A model generated the notes under the pieces. The model did not search any database and was not told the DNA's origin. It worked only from the letters and a program-made list of their open reading frames with translations. From Bradyrhizobium yuanmingense (GTDB lineage Bacteria; Pseudomonadota; Alphaproteobacteria; Rhizobiales; Xanthobacteraceae), in assembly GCF_900094575.1 (NCBI RefSeq), contig NZ_FMAE01000002.1, positions 1 through 64,000 of the forward strand: 64,000 nucleotides of DNA, read 5' to 3'. Below, one piece after another: positions 34,566-44,813 of the stretch (the first letter of the stretch is position 1; every line of letters begins with the position of its first letter). The position numbers were made by a program, and so were the translations under genes.

Positions 34566-35531
34566 TCAATTCGTGATCTTGTAGCCCGTCGCCTTCACGA
34601 TCGGCTGCCACAGCGCGGTGTTCGCGGCGAGCTCCTTGGATAGCGCGTCCGCATTGCTGCCGATCGGAATCAGCCCGATCGCCGTCAACTTCTCCTTCAC
34701 CTCCGGCTTGGCGAGCGCGGCGCTCGCCGCCGCCCCGAGCTTGCTCGCGAACTCCGGCGGGCTGCCGGCGGGAAGCCACATGCCGTACCAGGCGTCGGCA
34801 ACGAGATCGATGCCGCTCTCCTTCAGCGTGGGCACGTCAGGCGCGAAGGGTGAACGTTCCGCGCTCGCGACCGCGATGATCTTCACGCCCTTGGCGCGGT
34901 GCTGCGGCAGCGCGTCCGCCAGCGTGGTGATCCCGAAGGAAATGTGGCCGCCGACGAGGTCGTTAAGGATCGGCGCGCTGCCGCGATAGGGCACGCGGGT
35001 CAGGGGAATACCGAGATCCTTCTCGAGCTTGGAGCCGGTGAAATGCGGAATGGTGCCGTTGCTCGGCACTCCGAACGAGGTCTTGTCCGGATGCGATTTC
35101 AGCCACGCTACGAACGCTTTGAAATCGGCAGCATCGATGCCCGGGCCGATCACCAGCGCAAACTCGAAGCGCGCCAGCAGCGACACCGGCATGAAATCCC
35201 TGGCCGTGTCGAAGCTCGGCGTCGCCTCCACCATTGGCAGCAGATACATGGTCGGCCCTGTCGTCACCAGCACCATGCTGCCGTCGGGGCTCGCGCCTTT
35301 CACCGCCTTGATGCCGATCAGGCCGTCGCCGCCGGTGCGGTTCTCGACCACGACGGTCCGCTGCAGCAGCGGAGCCATCTCCTGCGCGAGCAGCCGGCAC
35401 AGCGTGTCGCCGCCGGCTCCGGCCGCAAACGGGAAGATGATCTTCGTCAGCCCGGCCTGCGCCCGCGCACCACCCGCCTGCGCGAACAGCGGCAGGCCGA
35501 GGCATCCGGCCATGAATTTGCGGCGATCCAT
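34566..35531 (-). CDS. Tripartite tricarboxylate transporter receptor (TctC/Bug family), Tat-type signal
   Basis: The 321-residue binding protein starts MDRRKFMAGCLGLPLFAQAG at 35531, a twin-arginine-like signal with cleavage after ARAQA. Bug motifs include IIFPFAAGAGGDTLCR, ENRTGGDGLIGIKAV, PSNGTIPHFTG and VPYRGSAPILND. It should bind an organic acid in the periplasm. No TctA/TctB membrane genes are near, so it is an orphan receptor. The other Bug gene here (21573-22550) uses a Sec-type signal. Confidence 0.87.
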   Translation of the reverse strand: MDRRKFMAGCLGLPLFAQAGGARAQAGLTKIIFPFAAGAGGDTLCRLLAQEMAPLLQRTVVVENRTGGDGLIGIKAVKGASPDGSMVLVTTGPTMYLLPMVEATPSFDTARDFMPVSLLARFEFALVIGPGIDAADFKAFVAWLKSHPDKTSFGVPSNGTIPHFTGSKLEKDLGIPLTRVPYRGSAPILNDLVGGHISFGITTLADALPQHRAKGVKIIAVASAERSPFAPDVPTLKESGIDLVADAWYGMWLPAGSPPEFASKLGAAASAALAKPEVKEKLTAIGLIPIGSNADALSKELAANTALWQPIVKATGYKITN

Positions 35532-35722
35532 TCGTTTCCTCTTTCGGCCCGTTTATCGTTGATCGCCATTAGAGCCAGACGGACGGCTGACACAAGGCCG
35601 ACATGCGTCGTTTACCATCCCGGCTGCCTTGCGCCGGTCACCGTCCTGCTGCAAAAGCAGGGCTCATCGGCGCCGCCTGTCGCTCCGCCGTCATTCGCAT
35701 CCAGCGCCAGCACACAAGAGAC

Positions 35723-36844
35723 ATGGCCAGCCCCGAACTCAGCCAATTCCGCCGCATCGTCGTCAAGGTCGGCTCAGCGCTGCTGGTGGATTCCGACAGG
35801 GGCGAGGTGCGTGCGTCCTGGCTGGCTGCACTGGCCGACGACATGGCCAAGCTGCACAAGGAAGGGCGCGACGTGCTGGTCGTCTCCTCCGGCTCGATCG
35901 CACTCGGCCGCAGCCGGCTGAAATTGCCGCGCGGCCCGCTGAAGCTGGAAGAGAGCCAGGCCGCGGCCGCCGTCGGTCAGATCGCGCTGGCGCGAATCTG
36001 GTCGGAGGTGCTTGGCGCCCACGGTATCGGCGCCGGCCAGATCCTGGTGACGCTGCAGGACACCGAGGAGCGCCGCCGCTATCTCAACGCGCGCTCCACC
36101 ATCGGCAAGCTGCTGGAATGGCGCGCGATCCCCGTGATCAACGAGAACGACACGGTGGCGACCACCGAGATCCGCTACGGCGACAACGATCGCCTCGCCG
36201 CGCGCGTCGCGACCATGGCGAGCGCCGACCTGCTGGTGCTGCTGTCCGACATCGACGGGCTCTACGATGCCCCGCCGAAGAACAATCCGAACGCAAAACT
36301 CATTCCCGTCGTCGACAGCATCTCCTCGGAGATCGAGGCGGTGGCGGGCGATGCCGAGTCCGAGCTGTCGCGCGGTGGCATGCGCACCAAGGTCGAGGCC
36401 GCCAAGATCGCGACGACCGGAGGCACGCATATGCTGATCGCCTCCGGCAAGATCGAGCATCCCTTGCAGGCGATCGCCGATGGCGGCCGCTGCACCTGGT
36501 TCCTGACGCCGGCCAATCCCATCACCTCGCGAAAGCGCTGGATCGCGGGCACGCTGGAGCCGAAGGGCACGCTGACCATCGATGCCGGCGCGGTGACCGC
36601 GCTACGGGCCGGGGCCAGCCTGCTGCCGGCCGGCGTGAACAAGGTCGAGGGCCAGTTTGCCCGCGGCGATGCCGTGATCGTGCGCGGCCCCGACGGCAGC
36701 GAGGTCGGCCGCGGCCTGATCGCCTATGACGCCGATGATGCCGAGCGGATCAAGGGCCGCTCCTCCCCAGATGTGATGACCATCCTCGGCATCAGCGGCC
36801 GCGCGGAGATGATCCACCGGGATGATCTGGTGGTGGGCGGGTAA
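35723..36844 (+). CDS. proB: Glutamate 5-kinase
   Basis: ProB phosphorylates glutamate, the first step of proline synthesis. The 373-residue protein begins [20 protein letters not shown] (kinase start VKVGS), has [20 protein letters not shown] and [11 protein letters not shown] substrate loops, and a C-terminal PUA domain (residues about 280-365). I chose ATG at 35723; a longer frame to 35603 adds Arg/Ala-rich sequence not seen in the family. proA follows after 106 bp in the same direction. Confidence 0.96.
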   Translation: MASPELSQFRRIVVKVGSALLVDSDRGEVRASWLAALADDMAKLHKEGRDVLVVSSGSIALGRSRLKLPRGPLKLEESQAAAAVGQIALARIWSEVLGAHGIGAGQILVTLQDTEERRRYLNARSTIGKLLEWRAIPVINENDTVATTEIRYGDNDRLAARVATMASADLLVLLSDIDGLYDAPPKNNPNAKLIPVVDSISSEIEAVAGDAESELSRGGMRTKVEAAKIATTGGTHMLIASGKIEHPLQAIADGGRCTWFLTPANPITSRKRWIAGTLEPKGTLTIDAGAVTALRAGASLLPAGVNKVEGQFARGDAVIVRGPDGSEVGRGLIAYDADDAERIKGRSSPDVMTILGISGRAEMIHRDDLVVGG

Positions 36845-36950
36845 GGGCCCCGCCCCGCTCGCCGCCGGGAGACCAGCCATACCCTCCCCGCCCTTCGCAA
36901 AAGCGGGATTTCCGTGCTAGGACACCGCCTTAGCAGAAGGTTTTGACCCC

Positions 36951-38246
36951 ATGGCCGCCCCCCTCAAAGCCGTTGACGGCAATGCCGATCTTCAGGCGCT
37001 GATGTCCGATCTCGGAACCCGTGCCCGCGCTGCCGCGCGCGTGCTGGCGCTGGCGCCGCCGGAGCAGAAGAACCGCGCGCTGGAAGCCATGGAGCGGGCA
37101 ATCCGCGCCAACTCGGCCGCGATCCTCGCCGCCAATGCGGAGGACGTCGCGGAGGCCCGTGCCGCCGGCAATGCCACCTCCTCCTTCATCGATCGCCTGA
37201 CGCTGACGCCGGCGCGCATCGAGGGCATGGCCGAAGGCATCGGCATTGTGCGCGGCATCGCCGATCCCATCGGCGTCGTCACCGAGCGCTGGCAGCGGCC
37301 GAACGGCATGTCCATCGAGCGCGTGCGCGTGCCGCTCGGCGTCGTCGGCGTGATTTTTGAGAGCCGGCCCAATGTCGCGGCCGATGCCGGCGTGCTGTGC
37401 CTGAAGTCGGGCAATGCCGTGATCCTGCGCGGCGGCTCCGACAGTTTCCGCTCGTGCCGCGCCATCCATGAGTGCCTGGTGCAGGGCCTGCGCGAAGCCG
37501 GCCTGCCGGAAGCTGCGATCACGCTGGTGCCGACGCGCGACCGCGCAGCGGTGGGCATGATGCTGTCGGGCCTCAACGGCGCCATCGACGTGATCGTGCC
37601 GCGCGGGGGCAAGAGCCTCGTCGCGCGGGTCGAGCAGGAGGCGCGCGTGCCTGTCTTCGCGCATCTCGAAGGCGTCAACCACGTCTATATCGATGGCAGC
37701 GCCGACCTCGCCATGGCGAAGTCGATCGTGCTCAATGCCAAGATGCGACGCACCGGCGTCTGCGGCGCGGCCGAGACGCTGCTGGTCGATCGTGCCGCCG
37801 CTGGCAAGAACCTGAAGCCGCTGGTGGAGATGCTGCTCGATGCCGGCTGCGAGGTGCGCGGTGACGAGGCCGTGCAGAAGGCCGATCCGCGCGTCAAGCC
37901 GGCGAGCGAGGAGGATTGGGACACCGAATATCTCGACGCGATCATCGCGGCGAAGGTGGTGGACGGCGTCGACGGCGCGATCGCGCACATCCAGGACCAC
38001 GGCTCGCATCACACCGATGCCATCGTGAGCGCGGATGAGGCTGCGGCGAGCAAGTTCCTGAGCGAGGTCGATTCCGCGATCGTGCTCCACAACGCCTCGA
38101 CGCAGTTTGCCGATGGCGGCGAGTTCGGGTTCGGCGCCGAGATCGGGATTGCCACCGGCCGCTTCCACGCCCGCGGCCCGGTCGGCGCCGAGCAATTGAC
38201 GAGCTTCAAATATCGCGTCCGCGGCACCGGACAGACTCGGCCGTAG
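36951..38246 (+). CDS. proA: Gamma-glutamyl phosphate reductase
   Basis: ProA reduces glutamyl-5-phosphate with NADPH, second step of proline synthesis. The 431-residue aldehyde-dehydrogenase-like protein has [33 protein letters not shown] and the catalytic Cys in [16 protein letters not shown]-terminal [20 protein letters not shown] is conserved. It forms a unit with proB upstream and nadD 19 bp downstream. Confidence 0.96.
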   Translation: MAAPLKAVDGNADLQALMSDLGTRARAAARVLALAPPEQKNRALEAMERAIRANSAAILAANAEDVAEARAAGNATSSFIDRLTLTPARIEGMAEGIGIVRGIADPIGVVTERWQRPNGMSIERVRVPLGVVGVIFESRPNVAADAGVLCLKSGNAVILRGGSDSFRSCRAIHECLVQGLREAGLPEAAITLVPTRDRAAVGMMLSGLNGAIDVIVPRGGKSLVARVEQEARVPVFAHLEGVNHVYIDGSADLAMAKSIVLNAKMRRTGVCGAAETLLVDRAAAGKNLKPLVEMLLDAGCEVRGDEAVQKADPRVKPASEEDWDTEYLDAIIAAKVVDGVDGAIAHIQDHGSHHTDAIVSADEAAASKFLSEVDSAIVLHNASTQFADGGEFGFGAEIGIATGRFHARGPVGAEQLTSFKYRVRGTGQTRP

Positions 38247-38265
38247 ACGTCGCGGGGCGCGGGCA

Positions 38266-38910
38266 TTGAGCAACAATCTCGTCGTGCCGCGCTTCGTGGC
38301 GCAAGCGGTTCCGCCCTCGACGCCGGGCATGCGCATCGGCCTGCTCGGCGGCTCGTTCAACCCGCCGCATCAGGCGCACCGCGCGATCAGCCGCTTCGCG
38401 CTGAAGCGATTGCAGCTCGATCGCGTCTGGTGGCTGGTTACGCCGGGCAATCCGCTCAAGGAGAACGGCACGCTGCACGAGCTCGGCGAGCGCATGCAGG
38501 CCGCGCGCGAGGTCGCCGATGATCCGCGCATCGAGGTGAGCTGTCTCGAATCCGTCATTCGCACCCGCTATACTATCGACACGATCAACACCTTGCGCCG
38601 CCGCTTTCCTGGCTTGCGCTTCGTCTGGATCATGGGCGCCGACAATCTCGCTCAATTCCATCGTTGGCAGGACTGGCGGCGCATCGCCGCCCAGGTGCCG
38701 ATGGCCGTGATCGATCGCCCCCCGCAGAGTTTTCGCGCGCTCGGCTCGCCCGCGGCCCAGGCGTTATCGCGCTACCGTCTGCCCGAGAACAAGGCTGTCC
38801 AGCTTGCAGATCGGCCGGCACCGGCCTGGGTGTTCCTGACCGGATTGAAGCTGAATCTGTCCTCGACCGGCCTACGGAACCCGGACGGGAGCTGGAAAGG
38901 TACGAAGTGA
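38266..38910 (+). CDS. nadD: Nicotinate-nucleotide adenylyltransferase
   Basis: NadD makes deamido-NAD from nicotinate mononucleotide and ATP. The 214-residue protein uses TTG at 38266 ([10 protein letters not shown] in translation); the catalytic core starts at [20 protein letters not shown] with the (H/T)xGH-type loop. WVLVTP-like [27 protein letters not shown] and the C-terminal [11 protein letters not shown] (ISSTxIR-type) complete the family. The start lies 19 bp after proA, so translation is probably coupled to it. The native start could be the internal Met of GMRIGLLG. Confidence 0.93.
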   Translation: MSNNLVVPRFVAQAVPPSTPGMRIGLLGGSFNPPHQAHRAISRFALKRLQLDRVWWLVTPGNPLKENGTLHELGERMQAAREVADDPRIEVSCLESVIRTRYTIDTINTLRRRFPGLRFVWIMGADNLAQFHRWQDWRRIAAQVPMAVIDRPPQSFRALGSPAAQALSRYRLPENKAVQLADRPAPAWVFLTGLKLNLSSTGLRNPDGSWKGTK

Positions 38911-39053
38911 GACGAAGTGTGCCGACCTGGTGGGGATTTCGGTCTCTCTGGCATATTGAAACCCTTAACCCCACATGATGTAGTGTAACCAGTGGGCGCC
39001 CGGATTCGGCGTTCGCGATACAGTGAAAGGAATGGTCCCTGACCGCATCTGTA

Positions 39054-39476
39054 TTGTCCAAGTCTGTTTTACCCAAGGTTGCCAAGCCTACGCGTAAAAC
39101 ATCGACCAAAGCTGCGGCCTTGAAGGCGCAACCCGACGCCGACAAGACGCTGACCCTGATCCTCTCCCGCCTCGAGGACATGAAGGCGGAAGAGACGGTC
39201 ACCATCGACCTTCGCGGCAAATCGGCGTACTCCGACTACATGATCGTCACCACCGGCCGGGTGAACCGGCACGTCGGCGCGATCGCGGAAAACGTCACCA
39301 AGAGCCTCAAGGAAAACGGCATCAAGAACATCCATGTCGAGGGCTTGCCCAATTGCGACTGGGTGCTGATCGATTCCGGCGACGTGATCGTGCACGTGTT
39401 CAGACCCGAGGTCCGCGAGTTCTACAACCTCGAGCGGTTGTACACGCAGGGCCCAGGGGCGGCGAAGGCGATCTAG
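39054..39476 (+). CDS. rsfS: Ribosomal silencing factor RsfS
   Basis: RsfS binds L14 and blocks 30S-50S joining when nutrients are short. The protein (about 140 residues) uses a TTG start at 39054; no in-frame ATG is available. An in-frame CTG at 39039 with GAAAGG before it is a possible alternative. The core is GKSAYSDYMIVTTGRVNRHV, NCDWVLIDSGDVIVHVFRPE and REFYNLERLY. The N-terminal 30 residues are Lys/Thr-rich. It is in the standard nadD-rsfS-rlmH order. Confidence 0.93.
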   Translation: MSKSVLPKVAKPTRKTSTKAAALKAQPDADKTLTLILSRLEDMKAEETVTIDLRGKSAYSDYMIVTTGRVNRHVGAIAENVTKSLKENGIKNIHVEGLPNCDWVLIDSGDVIVHVFRPEVREFYNLERLYTQGPGAAKAI

Positions 39477-39567
39477 GCTCGAAGGCCGATTTCGAATCGG
39501 CTGACGCGCATGCTAGCGTCGTGCGCGCGCTTGTTGCGCGCGGTCTCGTCAACGCGACTCAAGAATC

Positions 39568-40050
39568 ATGCGTGTTGCTGTCATTGCGGTGGGCCGGCTG
39601 AAGCAGGGCCCCGAACGGGAGCTTGCAGACCGCTATTTCGAGCGGTTCGAGGAGGCCGGCCGCAAGCTTGGATTCCGCGAGCTCGGCATCCACGAAATTC
39701 CCGAAAGCCGCGCACGCGATGCGGCGACGCGGATGGCCGAAGAGGCCGCGGCAATCTCGGCGCATATTCCTGACAAGGCGATCCTGGTGGCGCTGGACGA
39801 GCGCGGCCAGAATCTCGAGTCCACCGTATTCGCACGGCATCTGGCGCGCTGGCGCGACGAGGGCGCCGGACATACTATCTTCGTGATCGGAGGGGCGGAC
39901 GGACTTTCGCCCGAATTGCGCCGTAAGGCTAAGCTCGCGATCGCGTTCGGCTCTGCGACTTGGCCGCACCAAATGGTCCGCGTCATGCTTCTGGAACAGC
40001 TGTATCGGGCCGCCACCATCCTGGCCGGCCATCCCTATCACCGCGCGTGA
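39568..40050 (+). CDS. rlmH: 23S rRNA pseudouridine1915 N3-methyltransferase
   Basis: The 160-residue SPOUT-fold protein begins MRVAVIAVGRLKQGPEREL and has LVALDERGQNLES, FVIGGADGLSPELR (SAM-binding trefoil knot) and the conserved C-terminal MVRVMLLEQLYRAATILAGH, PYHRA. Length is typical. Its stop overlaps the start of the EnvC-like gene by one base (TGATG at 40048-40052). Confidence 0.96.
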   Translation: MRVAVIAVGRLKQGPERELADRYFERFEEAGRKLGFRELGIHEIPESRARDAATRMAEEAAAISAHIPDKAILVALDERGQNLESTVFARHLARWRDEGAGHTIFVIGGADGLSPELRRKAKLAIAFGSATWPHQMVRVMLLEQLYRAATILAGHPYHRA

Positions 40051-41480
40051 TGCGCGCCACAACGAGCACCTTTGCCGACACGATGCGAGCGCCGCTCCTC
40101 AACCTGCTGCTGATCACCGGCCTTGCCGGCGCAAGCCTCTTCGCCGAAGCAAGCCTCTTCGCCGAAGAAAGCCTCGCGCAAGCCCAGACGCAAGGTCAGA
40201 CAGTTGCGCCGTCGCCGCAGACTGCCGCCGTCTCGCCCGATGCGATCAAGCAGCGCGAGCAGGAGCTGGAGGCCGCGCGCGCGAGGCAACGAAGCGCGGA
40301 AGAAGCGCAGGCCAAGCTGAAGGCCGAGATCACCGCGCTCGGCCAGGACCGCACCCAGCTCAATCAGCAGCTGATCGACACCGCCGCCAATGTGCGCGCC
40401 GTGGAAACCAAGATCGACGAGGCCGAGGCGCGGCTGCGAACGCTGAACGGCCGCGAGCAGCAGATGCGCGCTTCGCTGGATTCGCGCCGTGCCGACATCG
40501 TCGAGGTGCTGGCGGCCTTGCAGCGCGCCGGCCGGCGCACGCCGCCGGCGCTGCTGGTGCGGCCAGAAGATGCGCTGCAATCCTTGCGCACCGCGATGCT
40601 GCTTGGCGCCGTCGTGCCGGAATTGCGCGGCCGCGCCGAGAAGATCGCAAGCGAGCTCGGCGAGCTCGTGGCCTTGCGCAAGACCATAGCCACCGAGCGC
40701 GATCAGCTCGCCTCCGACCGCGACAAGGTCAGGAGCGACCAGACCCGGCTCACCGCCCTGATCGAGGAACGGCAGCGTCAGCAGTCCGCGCGGGAAAAAG
40801 ACCTCGACGCCGAAAGCGCGCGCGCGATCGCGCTGTCAAGGCAGGTCGGCGATCTCCAGGGGCTGATCGCCAAGATGGAGCAGGATCTGCAAACCGCCGC
40901 CAGGGCGGCCGAGAAGGCTGCCGAGGCCGCAAGGCAGGCCGAGGCCAAGGAGGCCAAACTGGCGGCGGCAAACGCGGCCGCCAGCGCCAAACAGGGCCCG
41001 GGCGCGTTCAAGGACAAGTCCCGCACCACCCCGGCGATCGCCTTCGCTTCGGCCAAGGGCCTCCTGCCGTTTCCGGTTAACGGTAACAAGATCAGGGACT
41101 TTGGCGGTTCCGACGGGGTCGGCGGCGTCCAGAAGGGCATTTCGCTGGCGACCAAGCCCGGCGCCCAGGTCACGACGCCGTGTGATGGCTGGGTTGTGTA
41201 TGCCGGCCCATTCCGCAGCTATGGACAACTCTTGATCCTAAACGCCGGGGGCGGGTATCATGTCCTGATCGCCGGGATGGAGCGCATTTCGGTCAACATC
41301 GGCCAGTTTGTGCTCACGGGGGAGCCGGTCGCGACCATGGGGTCGACCTCTCAGGTCGCTTCCATTCTCGCCACCAATGCGAGTCAACCTGTGCTGTATG
41401 TCGAGTTCCGTAAAGACGGCACTCCAATCGATCCAGGCCCATGGTGGGCCGCAAATGAAGGCGAGAAGGTTCGCGGATGA
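40050..41480 (+). CDS. EnvC-like murein hydrolase activator (coiled coil + degenerate LytM/M23)
   Basis: The 476-residue exported protein has a signal peptide (core LLNLLLITGLAGA), then coiled coils at about 70-310 (heptad-rich, Ala/Glu/Gln), then an M23-type LytM domain from about 345. Zinc ligands are lost: the HxGxD position reads VQKGISL and the HxH position reads LYVEFR. It should therefore activate an amidase rather than cut peptidoglycan itself, as EnvC does. The ATG at 40050 overlaps the rlmH stop; ATG at 40083 (MRAPLLN) is an equally good start for the signal peptide. A tandem 18-bp repeat lies in the signal region. ctpA overlaps its end by 4 bases. Confidence 0.88.
   Translation: MRATTSTFADTMRAPLLNLLLITGLAGASLFAEASLFAEESLAQAQTQGQTVAPSPQTAAVSPDAIKQREQELEAARARQRSAEEAQAKLKAEITALGQDRTQLNQQLIDTAANVRAVETKIDEAEARLRTLNGREQQMRASLDSRRADIVEVLAALQRAGRRTPPALLVRPEDALQSLRTAMLLGAVVPELRGRAEKIASELGELVALRKTIATERDQLASDRDKVRSDQTRLTALIEERQRQQSAREKDLDAESARAIALSRQVGDLQGLIAKMEQDLQTAARAAEKAAEAARQAEAKEAKLAAANAAASAKQGPGAFKDKSRTTPAIAFASAKGLLPFPVNGNKIRDFGGSDGVGGVQKGISLATKPGAQVTTPCDGWVVYAGPFRSYGQLLILNAGGGYHVLIAGMERISVNIGQFVLTGEPVATMGSTSQVASILATNASQPVLYVEFRKDGTPIDPGPWWAANEGEKVRG
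40131..40184 (+). repeat. 18-bp tandem repeat in the signal-peptide region of the EnvC-like gene
   Basis: GCAAGCCTCTTCGCCGAA occurs twice exactly (40131-40148, 40149-40166), with a third degenerate unit to 40184. It encodes ASLFAE-ASLFAE-ESLAQA, adding residues just at the cleavage region. Copy number could vary between strains. Confidence 0.8.
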
Positions 41481-42838
41481 TGCGCAAGACTTCAGTAATC
41501 CTCCTCAGCGCCGCCACCGGTGCAGCGCTGACGCTGTTCGTGACCCAGCCGCGCGCGGTGTTCATGGGCTCCAGCGCGCGAGCCGCCACCGCGGACACCT
41601 ATCGCCAGCTCAACCTGTTCGGCGATGTGTTCGAGCGCGTGCGCTCCGACTATGTCGAGAAGCCCGATGACACCCAGCTGATCGAATCCGCCATCAGCGG
41701 CATGCTTACCGGCCTCGATCCGCACTCGAGCTACATGGACGCGAAGAGCTTCCGCGACATGCAGGTGCAGACCCGCGGCGAGTTCGGCGGCCTCGGCATC
41801 GAGGTCACGATGGAGGACGGCCTGATCAAGGTGGTCTCGCCGATCGACGACACGCCCGCCTCGCGCGCCGGCGTCATGGCCAACGACATCATCACCAATC
41901 TCGACGACGAGGCGGTGCAGGGCCTGACCCTGAACCAGGCGGTCGAGAAGATGCGCGGTCCAGTCAACACCAAGATCAAGCTCAAGATCATCCGCAAGGG
42001 CCAGGACAATCCGCTCGACGTCACGTTGGTGCGCGACAACATCCGCGTCCGCTCGGTGCGCGCGCGCGTCGAGCAGGATGACATCGGCTATATCCGCATC
42101 ACCACCTTCAACGAGCAGACCACCGAAGGCCTGAAGCGCGAGATCGGCAACCTCACGAACCAGATCGGCGGCGACAAGCTCAAGGGCTTCATCATCGACC
42201 TCCGCAACAATCCGGGCGGCCTGCTCGAGGAAGCGGTCACCGTCTCCGACTCGTTCCTCGAGAAGGGCGAGATCGTCTCGACCCGCGGCCGCAATGCCGA
42301 GGAGACCCAGCGCCGCGCCGCGCATACGGGCGACCTGACCAAGGGCAGGCCGGTCATCGTGCTGGTCAATGGCGGCTCGGCCTCGGCGTCGGAAATCGTC
42401 GCCGGCGCGCTGCAGGACCACAAGCGCGCGACCATCGTCGGCACGCGCTCGTTCGGCAAGGGCTCGGTGCAGACCATCATTCCGCTCGGCAGCGGCAACG
42501 GCGCGCTGCGGCTGACCACCGCGCGCTATTACACGCCGTCGGGCAAGTCGATCCAGGCCAAGGGCATCGTGCCCGATATCGAAGTGCTCCAGGACGTGCC
42601 GGACGAGCTGAAGTCGCGCACCGACACCAAGGGCGAGGCTTCGCTGCGCGGCCACCTCAAGAACGACGGCGACGAGAAGACGGGCTCGCAGTCCTACGTC
42701 CCGCCGGACGCCAAGGACGACAAGGCGCTCAAGCTCGCCGGCGACCTGCTCCACGGCATCAAGAACAGCGCCTCCGCGGCGCCGACGCCCGGCAACGACA
42801 ACAAGGCGGCGACCGACAAGGCCAAAGCGGCGAACTAG
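41477..42838 (+). CDS. ctpA: Carboxyl-terminal processing protease (S41 family)
   Basis: The 453-residue periplasmic protease has an N-terminal hydrophobic anchor (SVILLSAATGAALTLFV), a PDZ domain at about 95-180 (GGLGIEV, ASRAGVMANDII), and the S41 core. The Ser is in NGGSASASEIVAGALQ (residues 298-313) and the Lys in TRSFGKGSVQTI (Lys328). It trims periplasmic or peptidoglycan-associated proteins. The ATG at 41477 overlaps the EnvC stop (ATGA), indicating coupling. The C-terminal 70 residues are charged and low-complexity. A terminator follows at 42863-42893. Confidence 0.95.
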   Translation: MMRKTSVILLSAATGAALTLFVTQPRAVFMGSSARAATADTYRQLNLFGDVFERVRSDYVEKPDDTQLIESAISGMLTGLDPHSSYMDAKSFRDMQVQTRGEFGGLGIEVTMEDGLIKVVSPIDDTPASRAGVMANDIITNLDDEAVQGLTLNQAVEKMRGPVNTKIKLKIIRKGQDNPLDVTLVRDNIRVRSVRARVEQDDIGYIRITTFNEQTTEGLKREIGNLTNQIGGDKLKGFIIDLRNNPGGLLEEAVTVSDSFLEKGEIVSTRGRNAEETQRRAAHTGDLTKGRPVIVLVNGGSASASEIVAGALQDHKRATIVGTRSFGKGSVQTIIPLGSGNGALRLTTARYYTPSGKSIQAKGIVPDIEVLQDVPDELKSRTDTKGEASLRGHLKNDGDEKTGSQSYVPPDAKDDKALKLAGDLLHGIKNSASAAPTPGNDNKAATDKAKAAN

Positions 42839-42862
42839 GTCGGCGTATCACGCGATCCAGCG

Positions 42863-42893
42863 AAAGGGCGGCTTCCCGAAGCCGCCCTTTTTG
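42863..42893 (+). terminator. Rho-independent terminator after ctpA
   Basis: Stem AAAGGGCGGCTTC/GAAGCCGCCCTTT (42863-42875, 42878-42890) ends in TTTTT. It closes the rlmH-EnvC-ctpA transcript. Confidence 0.88.
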
Positions 42894-42984
42894 CTTGGGA
42901 ACTGCTGCTGCCTCCGGCCTATCCCGGCCTGCCGCCGCTTGACCTCGGCGTGGTATCGTCGGCTGGAGTGATTCGGGATCGCGC

Positions 42985-44205
42985 ATGACTGAAACGGCCG
43001 ATGATCTGAGCGCCCCGCTCGGACAGGATAAGCCGCGCCGCAAACGGCGGCTGCGGCTGCCGTTCACGTCTATGCAGCTGCTGGCTGTTCTGCTCGGCCT
43101 GTTCCTGGTTACCTTTGCCGGCTTCGCCATCTTCAACAAGGACCCGCTCGGCGGTGAGCCGATGAGCCGGATCGCGATCAACCAGCTCAGGCCGGCCGAG
43201 AAGGCCACGGACGACAAGTCTGCCATCGGCCAAGGCCAGGAAACCAAGCACGAGACCAAGGAAGCGCCGAAGCAGGCCGCGCCCGGCGAGCAGAAGACCA
43301 TCACCATGATCGATGGCTCCACCGGCGCCCGCCGCGACGTGGTGATCGGCGGGGGCGATGCCGCCGACAAGGGCGAGGCTGCATCCGCCCCGCCGCCCGT
43401 CATGACCGGGATCAATCCGAAGCTGCTGGAGAAATCGCGCTACGGCATGATCCCGGTGGTCGCCGACGGGCTGAGGCCGTTCAACGTCTATGCGGCGGAC
43501 GCCGACCGCGCCAAGGCCGCCAAGATGCCGGTGGTCGCGATCGTGATCGGCGGCCTCGGCGTCGGCGCCGCCAAGACCCTGGACGCCATCATGAAGCTGC
43601 CGCCGGCGGTGACGCTGGCCTTCACGCCCTACGGCTCCGACCCCGGCAAGCTCGCCGAGCGGGCGCGGGCGCAGCGCCACGAGATCTTCCTCCAGATCCC
43701 GATGGAGCCCTACGACTTCCCCGACAACGATCCGGGGCCGCAGACGCTGCTGACCTCGCTCAGCCCCGACCAGAACATGGACCGCCTGTACTGGCACCTC
43801 AGCCGGATGCAGGGCTATGCCGGCCTCACCAATTTCATGGGCGCCCGCTTCATCGCGACGGAGCCGGCGATGCAGCCGATCATCCGCGAGGCGGCCAAGC
43901 GCGGGCTCGGCTTCTTCGACGACGGCTCCTCGCCCCGCAGCATCGCGCCTCAGGCCGCGGCCAACCAGGCCGTGCCGTTCGGCAAGGGCGATATCGCCAT
44001 CGACGCGGTGCCGACAGCGACCGAGATCGACCGCGCCCTCAACAAGCTGGAATCGGCGGCGCGCGAGCGCGGCATCGCCGTCGGCACGGCCTCCGCCCTG
44101 CCCGTCTCGATCGAGCGCATCAGCGCCTGGACCAAGACACTGGGCGACCGAGGTATCCTTTTGGTGCCATTGACAACCGCGATGCTGAAATCAAAATCCA
44201 GCTAA
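42985..44205 (+). CDS. Divergent polysaccharide deacetylase family protein (YibQ type)
   Basis: The 406-residue protein has a basic N-terminus, one membrane helix (LLAVLLGLFLVTFAGFAIF) and a Lys/Glu/Ala-rich linker to about residue 150. The C-terminal domain (from VVAIVIGGLGVGAAKTLDAI) follows YibQ: VTLAFTPYGSDP, RARAQRHEIFLQIPMEP, YAGLTNFMGARF, FFDDGSSPRSIAP. The family resembles NodB deacetylases and is usually near envC and ctpA, as here, suggesting a role in envelope maintenance. Substrate unproven. Confidence 0.9.
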   Translation: MTETADDLSAPLGQDKPRRKRRLRLPFTSMQLLAVLLGLFLVTFAGFAIFNKDPLGGEPMSRIAINQLRPAEKATDDKSAIGQGQETKHETKEAPKQAAPGEQKTITMIDGSTGARRDVVIGGGDAADKGEAASAPPPVMTGINPKLLEKSRYGMIPVVADGLRPFNVYAADADRAKAAKMPVVAIVIGGLGVGAAKTLDAIMKLPPAVTLAFTPYGSDPGKLAERARAQRHEIFLQIPMEPYDFPDNDPGPQTLLTSLSPDQNMDRLYWHLSRMQGYAGLTNFMGARFIATEPAMQPIIREAAKRGLGFFDDGSSPRSIAPQAAANQAVPFGKGDIAIDAVPTATEIDRALNKLESAARERGIAVGTASALPVSIERISAWTKTLGDRGILLVPLTTAMLKSKSS

Positions 44206-44280
44206 ATCAACGAATTGGTTCGGCGCGGGTCTCGCGGGGCCGGCATGCCTTCCCAAGAAGCAGGCAAGAGGTCTGGCGGA

Positions 44281-44787
44281 ATGGCGCGTTACGAGGATCT
44301 GCCCTACCGGACCTGTGTCGGTGTGATGCTAATCAATCCAAAGGGACTGGTGTTCATCGGCCGCCGCGCCGGCGGCATCGAGCATGTCGACGACACCCAT
44401 GTCTGGCAGATGCCGCAGGGCGGGGTCGATCCCGGCGAGGACACCTGGGAAGCGGCCAAGCGCGAGCTCTACGAGGAGACCAGCGTCCGCTCGGTCGAGC
44501 GGCTCGGCGAGGTCCCGGACTGGCTCACCTATGACATTCCGCGCACCGTTGCCGGGCGCGCCTGGAAGGGCCGCTACCGCGGCCAGCGCCAGAAATGGTA
44601 CGCGGTGCGCTTCACCGGCAAGGACAGCGAGATCAACGTCGAGCATCCCGGCGGCGGCGGCCACAAGGCGGAATTCGTGAGCTGGCGCTGGGAGTCGATG
44701 AAGAATCTCCCTGAGTTGATCATCCCGTTCAAGCGCCCAGTCTATGAGCGCGTGGTGCAGGAATTTTCTGCGCTGGCGGAGGGGTGA
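44281..44787 (+). CDS. rppH: RNA pyrophosphohydrolase (Nudix)
   Basis: RppH removes pyrophosphate from mRNA 5' ends and starts RNA decay. The 168-residue protein begins [20 protein letters not shown] and has [30 protein letters not shown] (Nudix box G-x5-E-x7-REL-x-EE). [16 protein letters not shown] matches the family. I chose ATG at 44281; the longer frame to 44215 has no support. A second RppH-like gene follows at 44985 (see there). Confidence 0.92.
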   Translation: MARYEDLPYRTCVGVMLINPKGLVFIGRRAGGIEHVDDTHVWQMPQGGVDPGEDTWEAAKRELYEETSVRSVERLGEVPDWLTYDIPRTVAGRAWKGRYRGQRQKWYAVRFTGKDSEINVEHPGGGGHKAEFVSWRWESMKNLPELIIPFKRPVYERVVQEFSALAEG

Positions 44788-44813
44788 TCAGATCACCTGT
44801 CGCGGCTCGCTCG

